Shown here in pieces: positions 35,004 through 46,949 of a stretch of DNA of 64,000 nt (positions within the stretch are counted from its first letter, which is position 1; every line of letters starts with the position of its first letter). The notes beneath the pieces are model-generated. The model had not been told where the DNA came from. It was given only the letters and a program-made list of their open reading frames with translations, and did not search any database. A program made the translations under genes and the position numbers. This DNA is from Abelmoschus esculentus (Eukaryota; Streptophyta; Magnoliopsida; Malvales; Malvaceae). The stretch is from positions 6,813,001 to 6,877,000 of the forward strand of contig JAUCBN010000028.1 of assembly GCA_035048815.1 (NCBI GenBank), in the 5' to 3' direction.

Positions 35004-36343
35004 TGATAAGTGCTCAACTCACTATCACTTTTTACACCTTTTATGGGAATTATTCATTAATTCTACACCTGCTTGGACCAATGCATATACTTAATGTGAA
35101 ATATTTAGAGGTTATTCTTATAAAGTTGATAATTACAGAAAATGCAAGTTTTACTGCATTTTTGTATCTTTGTAGGAAAAACTATTGTCACGACAGCAAC
35201 GGAGGTCGAGGCAGGACCTGATGTCGAGGTAGCAGCAAGGGACAAGTAGCGATATTGTAGGCAAACTGAGGAGAAAAATGAGGAGAACGTTGTTAGAAAA
35301 GAAGCCCAAGGATCGGAGTTGGATAGCACGTGGAAATCCTAAGACAAAGGCCACGCCGGAAAGCCTCTTAGATGGAATAAACTTGGAAATATTTTATTTA
35401 TGTAATTGATTTTTTTCCTACTCCAAGTTGTATTGCTACTTAGGAAAAGTTTGTCCTAGGCCAAGCTTATATAATACATAGTCGTCCAAGGAGAAGAACA
35501 TCATATACAATTCGGATTATAGAGAGATTAGACCTAGCCGACTTCATCTTTTAGTTTTCTTTCTTTAAAATTATGTTCTAAGTTTCTTTAGGCTTATGTG
35601 AAGGTTGTAAAGTATTGGTGTGAAGAGATTGAACCTTATTTCTTATTTTCAATGCAATAAAATATCGAAGTTTGCTTATTCTCTGCCATTCCTTGTTTTG
35701 CATTCAAGCTCGAGAGAGAAGTTTGTGAGTAATCCATTTATCTGATATCGAGAGAGTTGGATTCACGAAAAGAATAAGTATAGTGTTTCAATCGAAAAAC
35801 ACTAACTCGGCCTAGGGATAGGTTAAGAGTTTCAGCAGCTAAGAGAAGTGTGGAATTGGTTGATAATTATAATTGATTCATGCTGGGAGGTATCATCAAG
35901 GATTGGTCATCAACAGTACTTCGACTTAGAGATAAGTGGAGGCATTAAAGGAAACTTTGTCGAACTTTGGTAAAGTCTACCCAAGAGTAAGAGATTGTCG
36001 CGGCGGATGAGCATCATCGTTTTCGAGGCAGTAATATACAGTACTGTCGAGGTAGTATTATGCAATTGCATTGAGTAGAAACAAGTTAATCGAATCTACT
36101 ATACAACACAACTGGATCCTGACCACTTTCTTTATCTGATTTTTCTATTATTTAGATTAATTTGCTTAGTTTAATCAAAACCCAATTCACTTATGTTTTT
36201 ATTTTATTTCTTTATAGAGCAAGAAGACAAAAGAAAGCATATTGAGTAGACTAATCCCTGTGGAGACGATACACGATTTACTCATCACTTTATTACTTGC
36301 GACGTGTTCACTTGCACTAATTGTGCATATTTGACACGCATCA
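35004..36343 (+). mobile_element. 1340-bp Athila solo LTR inserted in element B's accessory ORF
   Basis: Begins TGATAAGTGCTCAAC and ends TTGACACGCATCA. Flanks are CGGAT (34999-35003) and TGGAT (36344-36348), a 5-bp duplication with one change. Removing the LTR and one flank joins the accessory ORF of element B in frame. It is the full-length reference for the A/C/D LTR family, with a TATA-like TTATATAAT near 35468. Confidence 0.9.
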
Positions 36344-36371
36344 TGGATCCTAGGGGACTAGTTTGTACCAT
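36344..36371 (-). pseudogene. accessory ORF of element B, part 1 (N-terminus)
   Basis: The ATG at 36371 starts MVQTSPLG and runs to the solo-LTR insertion. The codon is split by the insertion and continues at 35003. Confidence 0.65.
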
Positions 36372-36844
36372 CTTTAGGTTGAAAGAGAGGAGAAAGAGTA
36401 TGAAATCTTGAAGCTCTTGGTCTAATGGAGGAAGAGTATTTCGACTATGAAGGTTGGAGATGAGGAAGAAGATGGAAGAAAAAAGGAATAAAGGTTGGAC
36501 CTTTATTTTCTTGGTGGGGAGATGGGAATAAAACGTGTGGAGGGGGTTGATTGGGGGGTTGTGTCAGATTTTTAATGGGAGAGGGAGAGGGTTGGTGTTT
36601 GAAATTCAAAATAAAAAATAAAAAATTCTCCCTTTTTGTCTTTTTGTCGCCCAATATTTTCAAGGTAGGGTTTTCTACTTTTCTCATTCTTTTCCTGTCA
36701 TCCTCCAGCCTCCAAGGTCTATATTAACCTAAAAGAAAATAAAAGAAAGGATAAAAACTATTAAACATAATAAATCAAGTAAAACAAATTTTAAAGCAAT
36801 TTTTTATGAGCATGAGTAAACTGAAAATGTCGTGACATTTCAGT
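36372..36844 (-). other. integrase-accessory ORF spacer of element B
   Basis: 470 bases, pyrimidine-rich on the minus strand, no domain. An 80-codon open frame at 36445-36687 is Pro/Phe-rich and has no recognised similarity. I see no TATA box like that in element C. Confidence 0.5.
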
Positions 36845-38000
36845 ATGTCAAGCATCTATAAGATATGCGATAGGTTTATCCCGCAACACGTAGGCTCCAG
36901 TATAGATCTTCTGGCACTGGCCATTGACTTTGAAGATTTTCCCACTATCAATGTTCTTGATGTCTATATCTCCATGAGGATACACATGATGTATTTCAAA
37001 TGGCCCAGACCACCTCGATTTAAGCTTCCCAAGAAAGAGCTTCAACCTTAAGTTGAATAAGAGCAGTTATTGTCCCGCATGAAAATGTCATGGCAAAATC
37101 CCTTGATCATGCCATCTTTTGGTTCGCTCCTTGTAGAGTTTAGCATTCTTATAAGCCTGGGTCCTGAATTCCTCCATCTCATTCAACTCTAGAAGTCTTC
37201 TTTCACCAGCTAACTCAGCATCAAAGTTGAGCCTCTTAATTACCCAATAGGCCTTATGCTCTAGCTCGACCGGGAGGTGACATGCTTTGCCATAGACTAG
37301 CTTAAATGGAGACATTCCTAGGGGTTTAAAAGTTGTTCGGTACTCCCACAATGTTTCATAAAGCTTGGGTGACAAATCCTTTCTTCTTGAATTCACCATT
37401 TTTTCCATAATTTACTTGATTTCACGGTTGGAAACCTCGGCTTGCCCATTGGTCTGGGGATGATATGTCATGGCAATTTGTGTCGCACCCCATATCTTTG
37501 TAATGCCTTGGCAATCAACTTGTTGTTAAAGTGGGTTCCTTCATCACTGATGATAGCCCTTGGCACGCCAAATGTTGTGAAGATGTGCTTATGAAGAAAC
37601 TTAAGCACTGTCTTTGAATCATTCCTTGGCGTCTCAATGGCTTCAACCTACTTGGACACATAGTCCACTGTCAAAAAGATGTATAAATCTCTAAATGAGG
37701 ATGGGAAAGGTACCATGAAGTCTATGCCCCATACATCGAACAACTCGATCTCCAAGATATTTTATCATGGCATTTCATGACGTTTGGAGATGTTCCCAGT
37801 CTTTTTACATCAGTCGCAGGCTTGGTAAAATGCTTGGGCATCTTTAAATAAGGTAGGCCAATAAAAACCTGATTGGAGGACCTTTGTAGCAGTTCTCATT
37901 CCTCGAAATGACCTCCACATGGGCCTGTGTTACAATGATGCAGAATATCTCTTTGTTCCTCTTCAGGCACACATCTTTAGATACTTAGATCGGTACAATG
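36845..38000 (-). pseudogene. pol: Athila integrase (element B, broken)
   Basis: The C-terminal part is fairly clean: KLYETLWEYRTTFKPLGM, FKLVYGKACHLPVELEHKAY and RTQAYKNAKLYKERTKRWHD (37408-37088), then FLGKLKSRWSGPFEIHHVYP (37045-36848), the C-terminal DNA-binding fold. Upstream, to about 38000, the zinc-binding and catalytic core are recognisable only in pieces, with several frame breaks. Confidence 0.78.
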
Positions 38001-38071
38001 CTTGAACAAGTATGGCTTATCCTAGAAATAGAATCGCGTGTCATGTCTGAATTTCTTCATTCCCTGGCTAG

Positions 38072-38590
38072 TCATGTCAAAAGACAAAATACCACTAACA
38101 AGAAAATTAGCAATGTCAGCGTACCACAGAATTGCGTGGCATAAAGAATTTTCTCATCAGGAAATTCATCATGTATTTTAATTTTGTCATGACATTTCAG
38201 GTTAACTTCTAGCCTAGAAAGATGATCTACAACTTGGTTTTCTGTGACCTTCATATCTACCACCTCTAAATCAAATTCTTGTAACAGAAGTATCCATCTA
38301 ATGAGCCTAGGTTTGGCATCCTTTTTAGTCACTAAGTACTTAGTAGCTGAGTGATCGGTGTGAACAATGACCTTAGTGCCTATCAAGTATGACCTAAACT
38401 TGTCAAATGCAAATACCACGACAAGTAGCTCTTTCTCTGTAGTATTATAATTAAGTTGTGCATCATTTAAAGTATGGGTAGCATAATAAACAACATGAAA
38501 AATTTTACCTCGACGTTACCCCAAAACTGCTCCCACGGCGTAGTCGCCCGCATCGCACGTCAGCTCGAACGGTAAGGTCCAATCTGAGGG
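38072..38590 (-). pseudogene. pol: Athila RNase H (element B)
   Basis: The clean frame from 38419 holds VFAFDKFRSYLIGTK, IVHTDHSATKYLVTKKDAKP (with a catalytic Asp) and DFLEVVDMK-type linker residues. The first catalytic Asp lies upstream (about 38560), in another frame. Confidence 0.78.
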
Positions 38591-39433
38591 AAAAAATTGG
38601 TGTAGTGATCAGGCTTTACTTCAGGTCTGTGAAAGCGCCATGGCATTTTTGATCGAACACAGAAGGTTAGTTTTGTTGCAACAACATGCACAAGAGCTTG
38701 GAGATCTTGGAGAAATCCTTGATGACTCTCTGATAGAATCTTGCGTGTTCAAGAAAATTTCTTATGCCCTTGACATTTGTTGATGGTGATAACTTCTCGA
38801 TCACCTTAATCTTAGCTTTGTTGACCTCAATGTCTTTGTGTGAGATCTTATGGCCTAACATAATTCTTTTCGTCACCATAAAGTGACATTTCTCCCAATT
38901 TAGCACAAGGTCAGCCTCTTCACATCGCTTCAGGACCTTTTCTAAATTGCCAAGGCAATTCTGGAAACTTTCTCCAGAAAAGGAAATGTTGTCCATGAAT
39001 ATCTCAAGAGAGTCGTCAACCATATCAGAGAAGATAGCTTGCATGCAGCGCTGGAAAGTTGTTGGGGCATTACACAATCCAAAAGGCATCCTTCGAAAAG
39101 CATAAGTGTCATAAGGACAAGTGAATATAGTCTTCTCTTGGTCCTCAGGTGCTATGGCTATTTGGTTATAACCCGAATATCCATCCAAGAAACAATAGTA
39201 GGCCTTGCCCGCTAAGCGGTCCAACATTTGGTCGATGAAAGGTAGAGGAAAGTGGTCCTTCTTTGTAGCCTTGTTAAGCTTTCGATAGTCCATACAGATC
39301 CTCTATCCGTTTACTACTCGCGTTGGTAATAGCTCATTGTCCTCATTCTCACCACAGTCGTGCCTCTTTTCTTGGGCACACACTGAACCGGCTTACCTAT
39401 GAACTGTCTGATATTGGGTAAATTACTCCTGCA
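38591..39433 (-). pseudogene. pol: Athila reverse transcriptase (element B), catalytic Asp changed
   Basis: The frame 39293-38667 begins MDYRKLNKATKKDHFPLPFI and includes FLDGYSGYNQIAIAP and RRMPFGLCNAPTTFQRCM. The catalytic box reads IFMDNIS: the second Asp is Asn, a G-to-A change that should kill polymerase activity. The N-terminal part (39300-39430) is shifted in frame, and the region after 38760 is diverged. Confidence 0.85.
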
Positions 39434-40219
39434 TCAAGCCATTTGAGAATCTCCTTCAATAACAACTTGCTTCATAATGGGGTTGAGTTTATGCTGTGGC
39501 TCTATAGATTTGCCATGACATTCTTCTAGAAGTATCTTATGCATACAGATAATAGGACTAATCCCTTTTAAATCCGCCATGGTCCATCCTATTGCTCGTT
39601 TATGATGTGACAAAACAACAAGTAGACTTCTCTCTTGATCAATATTAAGATTCGCAAAAATAATAATAGGCAGGGTCTCATCTCCACCCAGATAAGCATA
39701 TTTCAAATGTTGTGGCAAAATCTTTAACTCCAGCTTTGGTGCATTGAGTAATGAAGGCATAGGAAGACTAAACTCCTCGAATTCAAGAGGTTCGAAGCTC
39801 GAATTGTTTCTAGCTATCAGAAAACTAGATTGGTGTTCCTTCAATGAAGATTCACTAGCTTCGTCTTCTTCTCTTATGAGATATTCATACTCATTCAGTT
39901 GCACAAAATTGTTGTGAAAAAAATGATCATCTTCTGTTGATAGCTCATAATCTGCTTCCAAAATACTCCGACATTCTTCAGAATCGTCTATGTACTTGAG
40001 AGAACTATTGATGTTTACGGTCAATCTTTGATTTGCTACACGCATTGTGAGGTCACCCTTCTCACAATCAATGAGAATGTGACCAGTTGCTAGGAAAGGT
40101 CTTCCTAAGATGATGGGTGTAGTAGCATCAGCCTCGCAATAAAGTATGAGGAAGTCGGTTCGAAACACGAACTTGTCCGCCCTCACTATGATATCTTCGA
40201 TCTTCCCCTCCGGTCTCAC
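39434..40219 (-). pseudogene. pol: protease C-terminal half and linker to RT (element B)
   Basis: Long open frame, 261 codons: ATTPIILGRPFLATGHILID (protease flap region), an acidic linker (SEECRSILEADYELSTEDD), then LKYAYLGGDETLPI and a start of RT near SIEPQHKLNPIMK. The N-terminal half with the active site is in the preceding frame. Confidence 0.82.
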
Positions 40220-40233
40220 ATGGTAACGATCGG

Positions 40234-42265
40234 CTAGTTACAATATGAAGGATGTGGGTCTCGCATCAGATTTACACTTAATCCAAGATCATAGAGTGCT
40301 TTCCCAATGAACTTTTCTCCAATGGCACACGGAATAATGAAGTTGCCCGAATCCTTCTTCTTCGATTGTAGATTACTCAAAGCAGAGCAATAATTTTTTG
40401 TCATGGCAATTGTCTCAAACTTCTCCACTTTACTCTTCTTCGTGACTATCTCCTTAAGACATTTAGCGTAGGTGGGCATCTGGACGATTACCTCCAAGAG
40501 TGGGACATTTATGTATAACTGATCCAACTTGTCCACAAACTTCTTAAACTGAATTTCATCGTTATGCTCCTTCAGCCTCTGGGGAAAGGGTGAAGGGTCT
40601 AACTTCTTCCACTTGTAGTGTAGGAACTGTTTTTGTGGTGGCATTTTTGCTTGCTCCATCGGTAGGTTCCTTTGTCAAACCTTCCTCCTTCTTTTCCTCG
40701 AGAATTTGTTTAGGCATTTCTTCCTACACAGGTTCGGGTAGGGAATCTTCAAACTTTTTCCCCCAAACTTATCTTATTGATTAAGCTGAGTGTCACTCCT
40801 TAGTGTGATTGCGCTACAGTACTCTTTACCATGTGGCTTAGTGACTTCAGTGTCACTCGACAAACGTCCAGGCTAACGCTCTTGTAATGCTGTGGCAATT
40901 TGGCCAACTTGACTCTCCAAACTTCGCAATGAAGCACTGTGGCTTTGCAGTAGAGTTTCTTGGTTCTTGATGGTTGTTGTATGCTCTTGAATCATTCTCT
41001 TGGTACTTAGAATAAATTCTTGCATAGTAGCTTCCAAAGAACTGGTATTCGATGATGATGATGCCCCTTACTTTGATTATGCCAGGGCATATTCAGTTGA
41101 AAATTCTGGGACTCATTCTGATTTTGATTTCGCACTTGGGGATTAGGATTGTTAGGTCCTTGGTTTCCCCATGAAAAATTTGGATACTGTCTCCATCCTT
41201 GATTATAGGTGTTTGAGTAGGGATTGTTGTTGCTCCTGTCGAAGTTGCTCACATAATTAGTTGTCTCATGGCTTCCTAGTACCCACTCTCGTGATGATTA
41301 CCATGGCATAACAGGCATGCTGAACTGACCATCTTAACTTCCTTTACTTCATTCGAACGTTGAATGCTCTTCAACATGTTGGTGATAGCTGAGAGTTGGG
41401 TTGATAATGAATCTTTAGCATCGAGCTCAAATGTCCCTTATGCCTTCCTCCCGATTCCAAGTCTTATAGAAGGAAATTGATAGTCATTATTAGCAATTCT
41501 ATCAAGAATGTCAAATGCCTCCTCGGGTGATTTTTCTAACAAAGTTCCATTTACCGAGGCATCTAGCATCATCCTAGGAGGTGCATTGACTCCGTTGTAG
41601 AACATCACAACTTGAGTTCAATCTTGAAATCCATGATTTGTACACTTACGAAGCAATCCCTTGTATCGATCCCAACATTCATACATCGACTCGTTGTCAC
41701 CTTATCGAAAAGAAGCAATATCATTTCTAAGCTATGTGTTGAGATTTAGAGGATTATACCGTAGCAAAAGGCTCTTATAAAGATCAACCCATGACTCCAT
41801 CGATCCGGATGGTACTCCACTCAACCATCCCCTTGCTCAACCACATAGAGAATAAGAGAATAACTTAAGTTTCAAGACATCCTCATGAACTCCTTGTTGA
41901 TGGAATGAGTCACAAACTTCTAAAAATGCTAAAATAAGTTATCTTGCGTCTTTATGCGCCATTCCTCCAAATTGCCCAATAGAGTTTAGCATATTGAACA
42001 TGACAGACTTTAGTTCGAAATGGGTAGCTTGAATTTCTAGTGCCACGATGTCAGGATAAAGTTCAACCAAGATAGCATTTAAGTGATCCCTAATAGCTCT
42101 CGGTCGAGGTGCAGCAGCATGCTGATTTATCCTGGCATTTTGAACTATTGGGTTCTGTATTGGTGGGTCCGTAGTTGTATGCTGATTACGCCTTCTTTGA
42201 CGAAACAAAGGCTCAATTTCAAGTACTATAGGATAGAGAGGTCTGTCATTAGACCTTTTGGACAT
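40234..42265 (-). pseudogene. gag: gag and protease N-terminus of element B
   Basis: The ATG at 42265 opens MSKRSNDRPLYPIVLEIEPL. The core shows ALEIQATHFELKSVMFNML (about 42020), then a stop at 41939 and degraded frames to about 41300. A zinc-knuckle-like CLLCHGNHHESG lies near 41310, its last Cys replaced. Then NNPYSNTYNQGWRQYPNFSW (41200) and LYINVPLLEVIVQMPTYAKC, ending with ALYDLGLSVNLM, the protease active site in which Ala is replaced by Leu. At least five frame breaks. Confidence 0.82.
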
Positions 42266-42382
42266 GCACTGAGAATAACCCTAAAAAGAAAAACAAAGAA
42301 ACAATTAAAAAGAAACTAGAAAAATAAACAAAGCAAAACAAAAATGTCAAGATAAATATAACCAACTTTACTCTAAATATAT

Positions 42383-42399
42383 CCCCAGTAACGGCGCCA
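42383..42399 (-). promoter_or_regulatory. primer-binding site of element B
   Basis: On the minus strand it reads TGGCGCCGTTACTGGGG, six bases inside the LTR end; it is tRNA-Asp type with one or two changes. Confidence 0.8.
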
Positions 42400-42405
42400 A
42401 AAACT

Positions 42406-42967
42406 TGGTGTGTTCTGTGTAGTGCTATAAATAATGTATGTGAATACACATATATGTGCAAGTGTACACAGTCATACAAGTAATAATAGGGTGAGTGAGT
42501 ATCATTCTCATGAGGATCTCAGGTGAAGTGCAAGATAAATTTGTCAAGGCTCGCAATTAGAAAATATTGGTTGTGGTCCCCTATTGAGGTGGTTGTGGCT
42601 AGGCTGTAGTGGTCCCGGACGGCTGTAATGGCACTAGCTGACACTCTTATCAAAATATTTCCTTTTCTTCTAGCTCAATACAGGAGTCCTCTAGCTTTGC
42701 CATGGCATTTTTCCATCGTTGTCCTTCTATGAATGCCATGACAAATTGCCTCATCTTCCATTTTTGCTTTACCTACGCAACACAACTAAAAAGAACTACT
42801 TTTCTCGTAAAATAGCACCTATTACCACCTGAAAATCCCAAGGCGTAATTATAAAACTACATGAAATGTTATGAACCTAAATGCAACTAAATGAACCTAC
42901 ATGAGCCTAAGGACACTCAATAACTTAAGTAAAAAGGCCTAAAATATAGTTTTTTGCAGAGTTATCA
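42406..42967 (-). repeat. 5' LTR of element B (562 bp)
   Basis: On the minus strand it starts TGATAACTCTGC at 42967 and ends CAGAACACACCA at 42406. Both ends are supported: inside by the primer site, outside by the return of the large element's LTR sequence at 42968, aligned to 54229. Confidence 0.82.
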
Positions 42968-45430
42968 GATTCCTTTAATGTCGCATGCTTTGGCCTTTGT
43001 TTCCTTAATTTCCTTATATATTTGATTGTTTACCACACATGTAATTGTGTGTTAAATATTCTATAATATTTATAAATATTATATTATATATGTATTATTA
43101 TAACCTATATATATTATTATATATTATATATTTTGTATTCATCAAATTTATATTGTATGTTATGCTTATTCTATATTCTATAATTTATATATATATATAT
43201 ATATTATGGTATTATTATATCATAATATAGCATTTGTTTATTCATTTATTTTATTTATTCGATTGGCTTTACGGTGACCCGCAACGGGGAATATGTTGGG
43301 TGTAAAAGTACTCCGCGATTGCATGCAAGTATACACGTTTAAGTTATAGTATAAATGTATCGAATCCACAGGGATTGGTGCGCCTTTTGGAATTTAATCT
43401 CTTGCACTGTAATAATAAAAACACAATTTATTTAGAAGGTTGTATTGAAATAGACTAAAATAATAAATGAACAAATAAAATAGTTGAGATAATGATTGAA
43501 AAATGAGGTTAGATTATTTCGAATTATGAATGACTGTCGAATGATTTCATCTTCGTGAATGGATGCTCGCACCACTCTACTTGCCGAGGCAATTGGTCTC
43601 AATCGATTGCTTATGACATTTCTCCGAGTTGTCAGTTCGTAGATTGTTTGGGCAATGGCGACGAGGGAATTGCCTGGGCAATGTTGGGCAACTATCCTTG
43701 AGGTTCGGCAAAGCGTAGCTTTTCTTAGCCGTTGAAATCTTGCACTTATCCCTAAGCCAGATTAGTTTTCGCACTTGTATCGAACCATACCTACTCGTTT
43801 CGTGAATCAAATCCTCCCGAATCTAGATAAATAAATCGTTTATCGAGTCCTCTCCCGATTCTCTCCCAAACAAATTTAATTACCAAGAGTAGATAATCCT
43901 CAATTTAGAACATACCAAACACTTAATAAAATCAAACTAAGTATTCATAACATAGAAATAACCCAAGTCAACTAGAATTAGTTCATGGTTGGGCAATAGT
44001 TTCCAAATAACATTCCTCTCATCACTCAAAATAATAAAAGAGACAAAGAAAAACAATTGTAACTTGCTTCCTCTTCAATCTCTCGATCCAGCTCTCCCTT
44101 CTCTTGGACGCCAAGCTCCTCCTTTTATGGAGTTTTTCGATCAACAAGATTGAAGGAATAATATAGAGATGGAAATAATCATGCTAGAATATTTCCCTTT
44201 CTAATATATATTTTCTTCTTTGCTTTGATCCTTCAATCTTTCCATATCTTCTTTCCATAGATAGCTCTCCATCAAGGATTTCCTTCTGCAAATAAAGAAA
44301 TAAACCATAACAGCATCTTTTCTACCGAAATTAACCAAAAATAACCAACAAGGATATAAGATGACAATTAATTAATATGCATGAAAATATGAAATTATAA
44401 CTAATTAAATGCTTAAATAAAACAATAACCATGAGTAAAAAGAAAACTAAAAACAGTAAATTATAACACTTAACAGAATGATCCATATTATTTATAGCTC
44501 GTTTAGTATAAATAACTAACATCTAATTTTTAATTTATCGTATCTTATTTCTTGTATTTAATTTTTCGTATTTTAATTTCTTACAATTTAATTTTCTCGT
44601 ATCTAACATCTAACATTTAACTTTTCATACTTTAGTTTATCGCTTTTAATTTTTTGCAATTTAATTTCTCGTATTTAATTTCTAACATGTATACTCGTTG
44701 TAATTTAAATTCTTGCACCTTTATTTTTTTGTATTTATGCTTATATTTATTTGTATATTTCATCCATTTTTCAATATTTTTCACACTTCTTTAATTAATA
44801 AACTTAATCGATACTTCTTTACTCGGTCGTAACGGGCCTGACACTCGGCGTATCGGTGGCAATATATGCGTTTACCTTCGAGTAAAGATACGGTAAAATT
44901 AAAACGAATCTGAATCATTAAACAAATATTAATTTAAATATCACTTTAAATCATAAAATCCAAAATTAATTAAGTGGTTATTTTATAAAGGTGTCAATTT
45001 TTGGATGGTTTTTACGCTAATACCGTTTTAAGTCTAACCGACTCTCGAATACAAATATTTTCGAATCTCTGGTTTTTATGGTGTCTGGTCTATCAAAGTG
45101 ACCGCTAGCGACTCTAACCTTTTTTTAAAAATCATTTTCCGATTTTCTAATTATTTTACAAATCCCTAAGCCTAATTTTGCAAATTTTCAATTTTGAATA
45201 AAAATCCCTAATTTTCAAACCTAACTTCAATTTCACTTTTTCAATTCAAAACTTCCAAGTTCTTTATTTTTAAATCCTAAAATCCCAATTTCAAACCCTA
45301 GTTTTCAAACCTAATTCCCATTTTTTTTATTTTCAACTCTAATCTCTAATTTTTTACCTTTTTTAATTGGTGACCCCCTTTTCCCCCTTTTTACTATACC
45401 TATTATTTTAAGAAATTTAGGGTTGCTACA
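42968..45430 (+). repeat. 5' LTR of the Ogre-like element (3' half, interrupted)
   Basis: From 42968 to 43293 and 44476 to 45430 it matches 54229-55488 of the 3' LTR, ending GGGTTGCTACA. The first roughly 1530 bases are lost at element B. A solo LTR interrupts it at 43294. It is very AT-rich, with a TATATTATTATATATTATA stretch near 43100 conserved in both LTRs. Confidence 0.82.
43294..44475 (-). mobile_element. 1182-bp solo LTR (Athila-like) in the Ogre-like 5' LTR
   Basis: On the plus strand it begins TGTTGGGTGT and ends CACTTAACA. Flanks are GAATA (43289-43293) and GAATG (44476-44480), a 5-bp duplication with one change; the 3' LTR has the uninterrupted site GGGGAATGATCC at 54541. On the minus strand its end (TGCATGCAATCGCGGAGTAC) resembles Athila LTR ends. 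It does not match the other LTRs here closely. Confidence 0.88.
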
Positions 45431-45432
45431 AT

Positions 45433-45451
45433 TAGCGACTCCGCTGGGGAC
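45433..45451 (+). promoter_or_regulatory. primer-binding site of the Ogre-like element
   Basis: TAGCGACTCCGCTGGGGAC lies two bases after the LTR end CTACA. This class of site is complementary to tRNA-Arg and is used by Ogre-type elements. Confidence 0.65.
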
Positions 45452-46949
45452 GTTTTTTTAAACAAACGAGTCAAGCCTTGTTTTCAAAATACCACTTAAT
45501 TAATTTTTGAGTTGCAAAATAAAGTGGCTATTAAATTATTATTTGTTAATTAATTCGATGTTTCTTAAATATCATTCAAAACCGTCTCTCTAAGTGGGTT
45601 AAAATGCTAGTGCTTTCATAAGGATATTGTTCCTTCGTATGGGCCTAGCAAAATACCTTCGGGGCTCGACTACCCCATGCTTTCGGAAGGATATTGTTTC
45701 TTTGTACGGGAATAGAGAAAGGGTCCCCCTAAATTAAACTCGATCAAGATGAGTCTATAATGATGATGATCGGGGGCCTTACTACTCTTAGAAGAGGATA
45801 GCGAGGATAATTTGGCTACCTCGTAGAACCAAGACTGCATTTTGAGAATTTAGTCAAACTACCCGATTAGAGCCATGTGGTTAATCGAGGTTCTTTTAGA
45901 AGGAATAAATAGGGTTGTTTTGTCTCTTACTTTGTTTAATTAGCTCATTTATTGTTTTCGTTTCACACTAACATTTTTTGTGTGTTCTTTTATTTGCATA
46001 AACACTTCATATTTAAAGGTGTTGATCTAAGTAGTTTGCCCAATTAGAGGCTTTCATTAGAGGGTTAAAAGCGGAAAATAGAAAGATAGGTGAAAAGAGA
46101 AGAAAAATAAGTAGAAAAGGGAAATAATAGAAGAAAAGAAAAATAAGAATATAATAGAAAGAAATGAAGAAAAAAGAAAACAAAAACAAAAAACAATAAT
46201 AGGAAAGAAAAAGAGAGAAAAAAAAAGAAAATCGAGAGAAGAGAGAAAGAAGAGAGAAAATAGAGAGAGAAGAAAAAAATAAAAGATGAAAAAGAAAGAA
46301 AATAGAGGAAAAAGAAATAGAAAAAATAATAAAGGGGCATTAAGATTTCTTAATCGATGAAAGTTGCTCAAAGGGCGATCACTAACGTGATCAATACCTT
46401 TAATTACATTCATGAATACATCTCATAGCATACATTGTCGCATCAACACTACATAGCATAAAGGTGTCAATTTAGGTGGTGGGCTCAAACTAGAGACTTT
46501 CACTATAAAAGTTTTTCCCAAAGAGAAGGAAATTATCTCAAGAGATCAAAATCATTTTAGATTCGATCAAAGATCATGTAACCATATGTGTACTCAGTCA
46601 AGTCTATAATGATGATAACTTCTTAGAGTTGTAGCTCTCCTCCCAAGGAAAATAGTCAACATAAAGTTGCAAGGTCATTTAATTGCCATCATGGTTTATT
46701 CAAATGTGATAATAATACAATACAGCAATGATGATTCAAGTATAAAGATAAACCTATGAATATTTTGTTCACATAAGCCAAAGTATATCATTCACTCATT
46801 GCCCCGAAATTAAATTTTTCCTTAGCTATGTGAAGATATCGAGCAATTAAAAGTTTGTCTTAAATTGTATCAATTAGGGACCTTTGCTTTAAACCAAGCC
46901 CCTTCCAAAATTAAGTGAAAATTGTTCAAAGATTGACCACCAACCAAAT
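45452..46949 (+). other. 5' UTR of the Ogre-like element with a purine-rich block
   Basis: About 1.5 kb without a convincing gene. Two diverged copies of 'cttt(c)ggaaggatattg' segments lie near 45615 and 45680. A strongly purine-rich (GA/AAAG) block spans 46065-46335; its complement gives Phe/Leu-rich open frames that are not genes. Confidence 0.6.

Larger units (their letters stand above)
34661..42967 (-). mobile_element. Athila-type gypsy element B
   Basis: On the minus strand: 5' LTR (42967-42406), primer site, gag, protease, RT, RNase H, integrase, and the first part of the accessory ORF, which is cut by LTR E at 34661. The LTR is only 562 bases and its sequence differs from the A/C/D family. 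B is inserted in the 5' LTR of the large plus-strand element: GATTC at 42968-42972 would be one target duplication. B's 3' LTR and the partner duplication are missing. Confidence 0.87.

Noticed and set aside
43045..43230. Tyr/Ile-rich 61-residue frame
   Set aside because: AT-rich LTR sequence, also present in the 3' LTR copy with the frame not kept.
46057..46413. Phe/Leu-rich minus-strand frames resembling membrane proteins
   Set aside because: Complement of a purine-rich (GA)n-like block; the same artefact recurs at 48145-48806.
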